The notes beneath the pieces are model-generated. The model was not told the origin of the DNA and searched no databases. It was given only the letters and a program-made list of their open reading frames with translations. Positions 35,739-44,600 of a stretch of DNA of 64,000 nucleotides are shown in pieces. Origin of the DNA: Streptomyces sp. NBC_00239 (lineage in GTDB: Bacteria; Actinomycetota; Actinomycetes; Streptomycetales; Streptomycetaceae); NCBI RefSeq assembly GCF_036194065.1, contig NZ_CP108095.1:8432001-8496000 (forward strand). The letters run 5' to 3'. Numbering within the stretch: position 1 is the stretch's first letter; each line of letters starts with the position of its first letter. The translations under genes and the position numbers were made by a program.

Positions 35739-36292
35739 TCAGCAGCCAACGCAGTTGTAGAAGGTGACGTCCCAGTGGTTGCCTTCGTCGGCGTAGACGT
35801 TGCCGGCGCCGGACTTCCACTGCGGGGCGCCGTCACCACGCACGCCGATGTAGGTGAACGTGTTCTTGATGTAGTTCCCGAGGCAGGTGTACTTGCTGAA
35901 GTCGAGCTTGTAGCCGTTCCAGTGCGAGTAGGTGCCGCCGGCGTGGCCGGTCTCGGTGCCGCCGGTGATGTTCAGTGAGCAGCCACTGGCGCTCTTGAGC
36001 GTCTGGGCGCCCTGCGCGCTGGCTAGGTTGAGCTGCTCGAAGGAGGTGCAGGAGGGGTTGTTGCGGTCGGAGCAGCCGCCGGACGAGGACCAGGTGATGG
36101 CGGAGCTGCGGAACATCGAGGCGGCCGTGGCGTGGCTGATCTTGGTGGCAGCGTGTGCGTCCGTCGCCCCGCCGAGTACGCCCACTCCCGGCGCGAGGAG
36201 GGCGCCGAGCACGAGGGCGCGGGCGGTCCATCGGGGGCGGCTTGCTGCCGTGGTGCCGGGGTGGGGCCGGTGGGGGCCTGAGTGAGAGTCAT
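35739..36292 (-). pseudogene. secreted M15-like zinc enzyme with a one-base deletion in the signal peptide
   Basis: A strong AGGAGGA and ATG at 36292 start MTLTQAPTGPTPAPRQQAAP, but that frame then turns to nonsense. The next frame continues TARALVLGALLAPGVGVLGG and ATDAHA, a signal peptide, and a 130-residue mature part. One extra C in the run GCCGCCCCC (near 36226) joins them. The mature protein has HAGGTYSHWNGYKLDF and GNHWDVTF, zinc-ligand patterns of M15-type peptidases, and six cysteines. If the deletion is real the gene is dead; if it is an assembly error, this is a normal secreted protein. Confidence 0.7.
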
Positions 36293-36431
36293 GTGCGTTC
36301 CTCCTGGTACGGATTCCGGTGGACGTGGCGCGTGGTGCGTCAGCCGTGCGGCGAGGCCGGGGGAGGTGAACCGCGGTCTACCCGCGTTGACTTCTGGGCG
36401 TGAGCGGTTCCTGGGCCGCAGGGTGTAGGGG

Positions 36432-36464
36432 CGAGGCCCCGGAGTCTGGGACTCCGGGGCCTCG
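36432..36464 (-). terminator. hairpin after the lectin remnant
   Basis: A perfect 14-base stem (CGAGGCCCCGGAGT against ACTCCGGGGCCTCG) with a 5-base loop, 19 bases beyond the stop of the leftward lectin fragment. Confidence 0.85.
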
Positions 36465-36482
36465 GTGGTGGGACGGTCGTGC

Positions 36483-36815
36483 TTACTGCCAGGTGTTGGA
36501 GTGCCAGATGGCACCGCCCTTGCCCTCGCCGCCGTCCTTCTTGTAGACGACCAGGTTGCCGTCGTTCTGGAAGTGGAGGTAGGCGCCGGGGTTGCCGTAG
36601 GTGGCGGTGGACCAGTAGGAGTTTCCGCTGTCGGGGCCGCCGCCCTTGCGGTAGGCGACGAGGTTTCCGTCGCCGCCCATGTGGAGGTACGCGCCGGGGC
36701 TGCCGGCGGCGGGGGAGCTCCACACGTCCTTGGCCTGGTTCTTGTCCCAGATGTAGAGGCGGCCGTCGTTGCGCATGACGAGGATCTTGTTTGGGCTGTC
36801 GATGGCCGCCCTGCC
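36483..36815 (-). pseudogene. bulb-type (B-lectin) mannose-binding domain, N-terminally truncated
   Basis: The frame reads LYIWDKNQAKDVWSSPAAGS, then AYLHMGGDGNLVAYRKGG and YLHFQNDGNLVVYKKDGG, the repeated QxDxNxVxY blades of monocot-lectin-like domains, ending at HSNTWQ. The right side runs straight into the end of the XRE-cupin gene with no signal peptide and no start other than an internal ATG (36776). Secreted lectins of this type normally have three repeats and a signal peptide, so this is the surviving C-terminal part. Confidence 0.7.
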
Positions 36816-36823
36816 ACACGGCT

Positions 36824-37393
36824 CTAGGCGTTGGCGATGACGAGCAGGGTGCGGGCGGGTTCCGGTCCCGTCAGGCGGCAGCGGTGCGGGACTTCGCCCC
36901 GGTGGTGGGCGCTCTGGCCGGCGCGGAGGGTGAGGGGGTCCTCGCCCTCGACCTCCAGGACGACCTCGCCCTCCAGGACGTAGAGGAAGTCCTCGCCGGG
37001 GTGTTCGAACCAGCCGCGCTCGCCCTGGCCCGGCTCGAAGTGGTGCTCGTACGCCTCCATCAGGGTGCTGCGCCCGCCGGGGATGAGGACCTGGGCGGTC
37101 TGCCCCGTGGCCTCGTTCACGCGGATCACCTGCGGATCGCTCTCATGGCTGACCGCACCCGGCCGCTCGGGCGGTCGGAGGAAGGTGCCCGGAGTGACGT
37201 CCAGCGCCTCCGCGATGCGGTAGATCGAGCTGAGGCTGGGCGTGGCGAGGCCGCGTTCGAGCTGGCTGAGGAAGGGCTGGGAGAGGCCCGAGCGGGTGGC
37301 GAGGGCGGCCATGGAGACGCCGCGCTGCTTGCGGCAGCCCCGGATCACCCGCCCGACCTCGATGGCTTCGGGCGTGGGTTCGGGTCGAGACAC
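36824..37393 (-). CDS. XRE-cupin transcriptional regulator
   Basis: 189 residues from a GTG at 37393; longer starts add a leader without conservation. Residues about 12-70 form an HTH_3 domain (VGRVIRGCRKQRGVSMAALA, LSQPFLSQLERGLATPSLSS). Residues about 115-185 form a cupin (AYEHHFEPGQGERGWFEHPG, LYVLEGEVVLEVEG). Regulators of this type sense small ligands through the cupin and usually control the neighbouring operon. It is divergent from the ABC transporter and sulfotransferase genes, with a nested inverted repeat between them that is its likely operator. Confidence 0.9.
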   Translation of the reverse strand: MSRPEPTPEAIEVGRVIRGCRKQRGVSMAALATRSGLSQPFLSQLERGLATPSLSSIYRIAEALDVTPGTFLRPPERPGAVSHESDPQVIRVNEATGQTAQVLIPGGRSTLMEAYEHHFEPGQGERGWFEHPGEDFLYVLEGEVVLEVEGEDPLTLRAGQSAHHRGEVPHRCRLTGPEPARTLLVIANA

Positions 37394-37469
37394 GCAGGTG
37401 AAGTTACCCCATCGCCGATCGGGGCCCGGGGGGCCCGGAGAGGTTTCGCACTGCCGCAACACTCCCTTA

Positions 37470-37500
37470 ATAAGCGTCGTCAATTATTGACCTCACTTAT
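37470..37500. promoter_or_regulatory. nested inverted repeat, likely operator of the XRE-cupin regulator
   Basis: The sequence is ATAAG, four bases, GTCAATTATTGAC (6-base arms around one central base), four bases, CTTAT. The outer and inner arms are symmetric about the same centre (37485). It is AT-rich in GC-rich DNA and lies 45 bases before the permease start and 77 before the regulator start. This is the spacing and symmetry expected for a dimeric helix-turn-helix regulator covering divergent promoters. Confidence 0.75.
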
Positions 37501-37544
37501 CGACGTCGAGGAATCGGCGGAGGATCCGAACGAGGAGCTGCCCC

Positions 37545-38324
37545 GTGTACGCCACCCCCTCACCGCCCGGCCGGCTACTCGGCCGGCTCGGGCCGGCCCT
37601 GGGCGCGGCCGGTGCCGTGCTCGCGCTCTGGTACCTGCTCGCCCGGTCCGGCGCGGTGGCCCCCGGGCTGCTGCCCACGCCCGCCGAGACCGCGGCCGCG
37701 CTCGCGGACAGCGCCCGCAGCGGTGTCCTGGCCGCCGATCTGGGCGCCAGCCTGGCCCGTGCCGGGCAGGGTTTCGCGCTGGGCGCACTGGCCGGCAGCG
37801 CGCTGGGCTTCGCCACCGGCTACCTGCCGAGGCTCTCCGCCGCCGTCACCCCGGTGATCTCCTTCCTGCGCCCGATCCCGGCCATCGCGCTGGTGCCGCT
37901 CGCGACTGCCTGGTTCGGCATCGGTGAGACCGCCAAGCGCCTGCTCATCGCGTACGCCGTGCTGCTCGCCGTCTGGCTGTACGTACACGACGGGGTCTCG
38001 CGGGTGCCGGCGTCCCACCTGCGGGCGGCCCGCTCGCTGGGGGCGCCGCTGCATCGCCGCTTCACCGAGGTCCTGCTGCCCGCCGCCGCACCCGCCCTGC
38101 TCGCCGCGCTGCGGTACGGGGCCTCGGTGGCGCTGCTCGCCCTGGTGGCGGCGGAACTGGGCGGCGCGGACAGCGGTCTGGCGTACCGGCTCCAGGTGGA
38201 CGGCCAGTTCCTGCGCGTGGACAAGATGTTCGCGGGGCTGCTCGTCCTCGGGCTGCTCGGCGTGGCCGTCGACCTCCTCCTGGCCGAGGTCGGCCGCCGG
38301 TTCGTGCACTGGAGCGCCTCATGA
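37545..38324 (+). CDS. ABC transporter permease, nitrate/sulfonate/taurine type
   Basis: 259 residues from a GTG at 37545 with GAGGAG upstream. Six hydrophobic segments; the cytosolic EAA loop reads [20 protein letters not shown], in contact with the ATPase. The family (BPD_transp_1; SsuC/TauC type) has the same length. It forms the membrane channel for the uptake system made with the next two genes. Its TGA overlaps the ATG of the ATPase gene (ATGA). Confidence 0.9.
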   Translation: MYATPSPPGRLLGRLGPALGAAGAVLALWYLLARSGAVAPGLLPTPAETAAALADSARSGVLAADLGASLARAGQGFALGALAGSALGFATGYLPRLSAAVTPVISFLRPIPAIALVPLATAWFGIGETAKRLLIAYAVLLAVWLYVHDGVSRVPASHLRAARSLGAPLHRRFTEVLLPAAAPALLAALRYGASVALLALVAAELGGADSGLAYRLQVDGQFLRVDKMFAGLLVLGLLGVAVDLLLAEVGRRFVHWSAS

Positions 38325-39037
38325 GCCTGGGCGTACGACTGGAAGAGGTGTCGGTCCGCTACGGGGCCACCGCGGTGCTGGAGCGCACCGAACTGGAACT
38401 GCCGGCAGGCTCGTTCACGGCGCTGCTGGGGCCCAGCGGATGCGGCAAGTCCACCGTCCTCAACCTGGTCGCCGGGTTCGTACGGCCCACCGAGGGGCGG
38501 GTGACGGCGGGTTCCGCTCCGGTGCGCGGGCCGGGCCCGGAGCGGGGCGTGGTCTTCCAGCACTACGCGCTCTTCCCGTGGCGCACGGCCCGCGGCAACG
38601 TCGAATTCGCCCTCAAACGGTTGGGCCTGCCGCGCGCGGAGCGCCGCCGGCGCGCCCTCGCGGCCCTGGCCGAGGTGGGACTCGCGGACGGCGCTGAGAA
38701 GTACCCGGCCCAGTTGTCCGGCGGCATGCAGCAACGTGTGGCACTCGCCCGCGCGCTGGCCGCCGAGCCCGAAGTGCTGCTGATGGACGAGCCGTTCGGC
38801 GCCCTGGACGCACTGACACGGACCCGGATGCAGACCCTGCTGCGCGAGCTGTGGCAGCGACGCGGCACCACCGTCCTGTTCGTCACGCACGACATCGACG
38901 AGGCGCTCGCCCTCGCCGAGCGGGTCGTCGTCCTCGGCGGCACCCCCGGACGCGTGCTGGCCGACCACGCCGTGCCCGCCGGGCAGACCGACGCGGACCT
39001 GCGCTCCGTGATCGCCCGCCACCTCGGCTCGGACTGA
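38321..39037 (+). CDS. ABC transporter ATPase, nitrate/sulfonate/taurine type
   Basis: 238 residues. Walker [11 protein letters not shown]-loop [10 protein letters not shown], signature LSGGMQQR, Walker [12 protein letters not shown] and H-loop VTHDIDEAL are all intact. The closest types are SsuB/TauB. It drives import by the permease encoded just before and is translationally coupled to it. Confidence 0.95.
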   Translation: MSLGVRLEEVSVRYGATAVLERTELELPAGSFTALLGPSGCGKSTVLNLVAGFVRPTEGRVTAGSAPVRGPGPERGVVFQHYALFPWRTARGNVEFALKRLGLPRAERRRRALAALAEVGLADGAEKYPAQLSGGMQQRVALARALAAEPEVLLMDEPFGALDALTRTRMQTLLRELWQRRGTTVLFVTHDIDEALALAERVVVLGGTPGRVLADHAVPAGQTDADLRSVIARHLGSD

Positions 39038-39102
39038 AGCCTCCACGAACACCTCCCCTGCTTCCCACCGCTCACCCCCGTCCCCCGGAAGGACTCCCTC
39101 CC

Positions 39103-40098
39103 ATGCTCAGACCCCGCGCAGTGACCGCCCTGCTGACGGCTGCCCTGCTCTGCGCACTCACCTCCGCCTGCACCGACGGCGGCGGACCCGCGGACGGCGG
39201 CCGCCCCGCCGTTTCCATCGCCGCGAGCGACCACCTCGGCGGGGCCCCCGTCCACGTGGCCCAGGAGCGCGGGCTGTGGTCCGCCCAGGGCCTGGACGTC
39301 ACCGTGACCACCCAGCCCACCGGGCGGGACGCCCTGAACGCCGTGCTCGGAGGCCAGGCGCAGCTCGGCGTCGTCGGTGACCTGCCCGCGGTCACGGCCG
39401 CACTGGGCGGGCGCGAGCTGCGGATCGTCGCCGACCTGTCCCGGTTCTCCGACTGGCGCCTGCTGACCCGCACCGACCGGCGGATCACCGGCTTCGCCGC
39501 ACTCAGGGGCCGCAAGGTCGGCGTCCCGCAGGGCACGAACGTCGAGTACGCGCTCTCGCGGATGCTCGGCTCGGCCCGGCTCACGGCCGCGGACGTGACC
39601 GTGGTCAACCTCGCCCCGAACCAGGTCACCGCGGCGCTGGCCCGCGGGGACATCGACGCCGGCGTCACCTTCCCCAGCTTCTACGACTCCGCCCGCACCA
39701 CCCTCGGCGACCGCTACGCCGAGCTCCCCTTCACCGGCTACACGGCCCGGACCCTGCTCGTGGCGGGCCCGGAGACGACCGAGGAGGCCACCACGGCCGT
39801 ACTCCGGGCGCTCCTGAAGGCCCAGCGCGAGATCGTCGCCGACCCGCCGGCCGCGCGACGGGCCGTACTCGCCCAGTCCAAGGGCGCGCTCCAGGCCGGC
39901 TACGTGGACGCCTTCCAGCCCCGCTACGGCTACGGTGCCACCCTCTCGCCCGAGCTGCTGGCCCAACTGCAACAGGAGGCCGTCTGGGCGAAGGCCGCCC
40001 AGGGGCTGCCGGGCTCCGCCGACCGGTCCGCGCTGCTCCGGCACCTGCACCGCGCCCCCCTGACGGCCGTCGACCCGTCTGCGGTCACCATCCCCTGA
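39103..40098 (+). CDS. ABC transporter substrate-binding lipoprotein, sulfonate type
   Basis: 331 residues from the ATG at 39103 with GGAAGGA upstream. The leader ends in LTSACTDGG, a lipobox with Cys24. The mature part is SsuA/NMT1-like: VSIAASDHLGGAPVHVAQER, GLDVTVTTQPTGRDALNAVL, GVPQGTNVEYALSRML. It captures an organosulfur or similar anion outside the membrane and delivers it to the permease. It is the third gene of the operon. Confidence 0.9.
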   Translation: MLRPRAVTALLTAALLCALTSACTDGGGPADGGRPAVSIAASDHLGGAPVHVAQERGLWSAQGLDVTVTTQPTGRDALNAVLGGQAQLGVVGDLPAVTAALGGRELRIVADLSRFSDWRLLTRTDRRITGFAALRGRKVGVPQGTNVEYALSRMLGSARLTAADVTVVNLAPNQVTAALARGDIDAGVTFPSFYDSARTTLGDRYAELPFTGYTARTLLVAGPETTEEATTAVLRALLKAQREIVADPPAARRAVLAQSKGALQAGYVDAFQPRYGYGATLSPELLAQLQQEAVWAKAAQGLPGSADRSALLRHLHRAPLTAVDPSAVTIP

Positions 40099-40160
40099 AC
40101 CGCCACCCCGTTGAACTGCTACCCCGTTGAACTGCCCGCCCCGCTGAACCGCCCACCCAT
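40096..40160. repeat. 16-base imperfect direct repeats between binding protein and sulfotransferase genes
   Basis: Four imperfect copies of TGAACYGCYACCCCGT in a row, the first starting at the stop codon of the binding-protein gene. Position 40160 is followed by a clean spacer with the AGGAG for the next gene. Confidence 0.75.
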
Positions 40161-40179
40161 CCCGACCCAGGAGATCACC

Positions 40180-41289
40180 ATGACCGTCGACCAGAACACC
40201 CTGCGCCGCCGGGGCGTCGGCCTGATCGCCCACGACCCCGCACGCAGTGACGGCGGCTACACCCTCTACACGCCGATCACCAGCGCCGGCGAGATCCACC
40301 TCGTGGACATCGAGGGCCGCACCGCCCACACCTGGAACTCCCCGCACCCGCCCGGCCGCCACGCCCAACTCCTCCCGAACGGGAACCTCTTCTACGCGGC
40401 CAAGGACACCGCCGGCCCGACCCTCTTCCCCATCTGGGACGTCTACCACGGCGGCATCTTCCAGGAACTGGCCCCCGACTCCACGGTGATCCGGGAGGTC
40501 CGGCACCCCTTCCACCACCACGACGCCTCGATCCTGCGCAACGGCAACCTGATCATCACGGTCGTGGAACCTCTGGACCCGGCCGACGCCGCCCGCGTCC
40601 GCGGCGGCATCCCCGGCTCCGAGGCACCGGGCGGCGTGGTCTACGGGGACGTGGTGTACGAGCTGACCTGGGACGGCGAGGAGGTGTGGCGCTGGGCCGC
40701 CATCGACCACCTCGACCCCGAGGAGTACCCGCTCGATCCGCACTTCGCCCGTGAGCACTGGCCCATGGCCAACACCGTCAACGAGAGCGCCGACGGCTCG
40801 ATCGTGCTCGGCTTCCGCAGCGCGTCCACCGCCGTGGCCGTCGACCGCGCCAACGGCTCCGTGCTGTGGCGGATCGGCCCCGACACCCTGGCGCAGCAGC
40901 ACCACCCGCACGAGCTGCCGAGCGGCAACATCCTGGTCTTCGACAACGGCTCCTACCGCGACACGACCTCCGTGCCGTACTCGCGGGTGCTGGAACTCGA
41001 TCCGCACACCGGCAAGCAGGTGTGGTCGTACGAGGACAACCCGCCGCAGAACTTCTACAGCCCGTACATGTCCAGCGCGCAGCGCCTCCCCAACGGCAAC
41101 ACCTTCATCGCCGAAGGCTCCTTCGGGCGGCTCTTCGAGGTGACCCCCGGCGGGGACGTGGTGTGGGAGTTCGTGGTGCCGCAGTTCCGGTCCTTCGGAG
41201 AAGGCGTGGGCCTGGAATCCTCGGCCGGCGCCCAGAACTCCGTCTTCCGCGCCTACCGCTACTCGGCCGAACAACTCCCCTGGCTGTGA
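40180..41289 (+). CDS. arylsulfotransferase-like protein
   Basis: 369 residues from the ATG at 40180, preceded by CAGGAGATCACC. The repeated blades IHLVDIEGRTAHTWNSPH, NGNLFYAAKDT, HHHDASILRNGNLIITVVEP, HHPHELPSGNILVFDNG and SYEDNPPQNFYSPYMSSAQR give the beta-propeller of the ASST (Arylsulfotran_2) family, with the active-site His in the HHHDAS and QHHPHE motifs. It lacks a signal peptide, so acts in the cytosol. In this operon it may move sulfate groups between phenols, linking to the sulfur-compound importer. Confidence 0.85.
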   Translation: MTVDQNTLRRRGVGLIAHDPARSDGGYTLYTPITSAGEIHLVDIEGRTAHTWNSPHPPGRHAQLLPNGNLFYAAKDTAGPTLFPIWDVYHGGIFQELAPDSTVIREVRHPFHHHDASILRNGNLIITVVEPLDPADAARVRGGIPGSEAPGGVVYGDVVYELTWDGEEVWRWAAIDHLDPEEYPLDPHFAREHWPMANTVNESADGSIVLGFRSASTAVAVDRANGSVLWRIGPDTLAQQHHPHELPSGNILVFDNGSYRDTTSVPYSRVLELDPHTGKQVWSYEDNPPQNFYSPYMSSAQRLPNGNTFIAEGSFGRLFEVTPGGDVVWEFVVPQFRSFGEGVGLESSAGAQNSVFRAYRYSAEQLPWL

Positions 41290-41681
41290 CACCCGCGCCG
41301 CCGGCACCCGGCCGCCCGGCACGGTCCGGGCGCCGGACCCTCGCAGCACGCACTGTCACGCGTAGTCGCGCCGGGCGGCCTGGGTCGGAGGAGGACGAGC
41401 TCGCAGGAGCGATTGCGGATGGCAGTGATGCCGCGACGGGTGGCACGCGGAAAGGCACAGCAGGGTGCTACGGCAGGCATCCGGCAGCGTGGCCGGGCGG
41501 CGAAGTCCGGTCATCCGGTGTGGTGTTCAAGCCGTGTACCGCCCGCGTGCCTGCACGACGCCCCCGCAACCGTAACCGTGGGTGCCAGAATGGCCGACGC
41601 TCCGTCAGTGATCCGCACATCCAGCGCCGCTCCGGACCGTGAGGTCGGGGGCCGGCGGCCATGCTTGTGGGAGGGGAACAA
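41290..41681. other. intergenic region upstream of the giant gene
   Basis: About 390 bases without a supported gene. A GC-rich imperfect hairpin near 41296-41340 may end the sulfotransferase operon. GGGAGGGG at 41669 is the ribosome-binding site of the next gene. No clear operator. Confidence 0.4.
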
Positions 41682-44600
41682 GTGGCATCACAGGAATCCC
41701 TGCTCAAGACGTACGGGGACCGGTCGTACCTGCACGTGACGATGGCCCGGCACCAGGGGACGACGATCGCGTTCGCGATGGATGCGTCCCGCCGGATCGT
41801 CTACTCGGTGCTGGACCTGGCCGGGCCGCAGGCCAAGGGCGGCGCGGACACCGCGTACTGGAGCGACAACCCGGCCGAGGTGGTGTTCCCCCGGGAGCTG
41901 GCCGAGGTGGGGTACGCAGTGGTCGGCGCGACGGCGATGCCGACGGTCAAGCGCGGCGGGGCCGAGGCGGCTGTCGACGAGCGGCCCACGGCCGCGGAGA
42001 CCGACCCGTTCCTGTCCACCACCGCGCGGCTGACGGCGGACGCCCCGTTCCACGTGATCTCCGACGGCACGTACGTGGTGGTGTTACGGCAGTCGGTCGG
42101 CGAGACGCACCCCGATGCGGTGTACAAGCTGACCGGCGGAGGCTGCTCGGGCAGCGCGTCCCGCACGGACTACATGCTGAGCGGCGGCAAGAAGGTGCCG
42201 CTGGTGCGCGACACCCTGCTGTGCGACCGGTTCCTGCTGGTGGACGGCAAGCTCAAGCCCGTGCTGGAGGTCCGCTACAAGCGCAGCCGGCACGCCACCC
42301 GTCCCGAGTCGGCCAAGGACAGCCTGGGCACCGAGGACATGGAGGGCAGGCCGTTCCACGAGCCGACCCAGGAGCTGTCCTTCGTCCGGCACCTGACCCA
42401 GGGCCGTTTCGCCGCCGTGCTGGTGCCCACCGCGATCAGCGGCGTGCAGCGCTGGCAGCTGTTCGCCCACAACGACGCCACCGGGCGGGTCGACTCCTTC
42501 AGCGTCGAGCAGGGCACCCAGGGCCTGTTCAACACCCGGGGCACCCGTTTCTACACCAGCCCCGACCCGCTGTACCGCGACGCGGTGTTCGAGCGCAGCC
42601 CGGGCAACTGCCCGTTCACCGGACGCGAGCTGGTGCCGGTCACGGGCACCGAGGGGCGTGCGGAGACCGCGATGCGGCTGAACGGCACCGACGCCCACCT
42701 CGACCTGGGCGATCCGGCGGCTCTGCGGTTCGGCGGCAGGGCGTACTCGATCGAGGCCTGGGTCAAACCCGCCTCCTACGACGGCCCGGTGCTGGCCAGG
42801 AGCGGGGAGTACCTGCTGGCGGTGGACGCCGCCGGCCTGGTGAGCCTCACCCACCAGGGCGCGCCGTCGCCGCTGCTGTCCACCGAGTCGGTCCCGACGG
42901 ACGCCTACACCCACATCGCCGCCACCTTCGACGGCACCACCGCGAAGCTGTACGTCAACGGCAGGCCGGCCGGCAGCGGGGCGCTGCCGTTCACCCCGGC
43001 CACCGGCGTGCACACCCTGGTCGGCAAGCACTCCTCCGGCGGTGCGGACAGGCTTTTCAAGGGCGACGTCGACGAGCTCCGGATCTGGGACCGGGTGCGT
43101 TCCGCCGCCGAGCTCACCGAGGACATGAGCTACCGGCTGATCGGCAACGAGCCGGGACTGCTGGCCTACTACCGGTTCGACGAGGGCACGGGGAGCACCG
43201 CGAACGACCAGACCGACCGGGCGTTGCACGGCACGCTCGGCGGCGGCGTGCAGTGGACCGGCTCGGACGCCCCGGTCGGCGACCACCCCGGGGTGCGGCG
43301 CGACAGCTTCGTCCTCAAGGGGCGCTCGGTGGTGTCCGGCATGTCAGCCGTGCTGTACCACCAGCAGGAGAACGTGGTCGCCGGGTACCGCCCCGACCCC
43401 AAGCCCGCCAAGCGGCAGGCCCGGGTGCTGCTGGCGTTCGCCGCCAGATACGGTCAGAACCCGTGTCTGGCGAGCCTGGACTTCGCGGTCGGCCGCGACG
43501 GCCGGCTGGCCCAGGCGCCGGACGTGCTGGACCCGGCGGTGCTCAAGCGGCCGACGAAGGGCCAGGACTCGGAGCAGGTCAGCGCCCTGCAGCAGCTGAT
43601 CAAGCGGCTGGAGCCGGAGGTCGCGTCCCTTCAGTCGGAGATAACCCGGCTGGCCGGCACCGCGGGCAGGGTGGCCGAGTACCAGGCGGAAGTCGACCGG
43701 CTGAAGCCGGGCTTCGACGACCTGGAGCGGCGATACCGTGCCGAGAAGGACCTGGTCACCTCCTGGGTCTACAGCCTGGAGCTCAGGACACCGCGCCAGT
43801 TGGCCAGCGGCCACCTGGCGCAGTCGCTCTTCGCCATCCTCACCTCGGAGTACGAGGCCGGGGTGCAGTTCGTCCCCCCCAACGGCCCCCGGACGACCTG
43901 GTGGTTGGACGACACCGGCCAGAGCCAGAACGGCCGGCCCTGCTACTTCCTGGTCGCCCGCGAGCGCAATCGGGACCTGCGCGTCACCGGCAACTCGACG
44001 TCCGAGACCGCCCGGCTGAGCACGATCGTCCGCGAACCCGGCAACGTCAGCGCGCAGTTCCAGCTGATCGCCGAGGGCGAGTACGTCCGCATCGTCAACC
44101 GCGGGAGCCGGCTCGCGATCGGTTTGCCCTCCACGTACCAGTTACCCCACCTGGTCCAGTCGAGCGAATGCCTCACAGCGGACTCGGGCCTGTTCAAGAT
44201 GACGCGCCTGTCCATGCGCTCGGGTGTGGACGTGGCGTACCTCGCGGCCAAGGAGAAGCTGGACGCAGCGCGCCAGCTCCTCCAGGAGGCGCGCACGGCC
44301 CAACAGCGGGTCGCCGAACTGCAGCTCGTGCTGGCCGCCAAGCAGGCCGAACTCAAGGACGCCCGGGACCAGCTGGCCCGCCTGTCGACCGCCCTGCAGG
44401 GGGACGACGACCTGACGGTGGCGATGCCGCTGCTGGCGGTGGACTCCACCGGTCTGAGCCTGTCCGGCGGCCTGCTCGAATTCGCCCGGGGCACCGACCG
44501 GCCCGCACTGCTGGACAGCGGCACCGGCAACGTCGTGCTGTACTTCCGCGGCGCCGAGAACCAGTTCTTCGCCGTGTACTACGACACCGCCGTCGTCCGC

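Noticed and set aside
38563..41349. A minus-strand frame of about 930 codons opposite the ABC transporter and sulfotransferase genes
   Set aside because: It crosses three well-supported genes, and its composition is a mirror of them.
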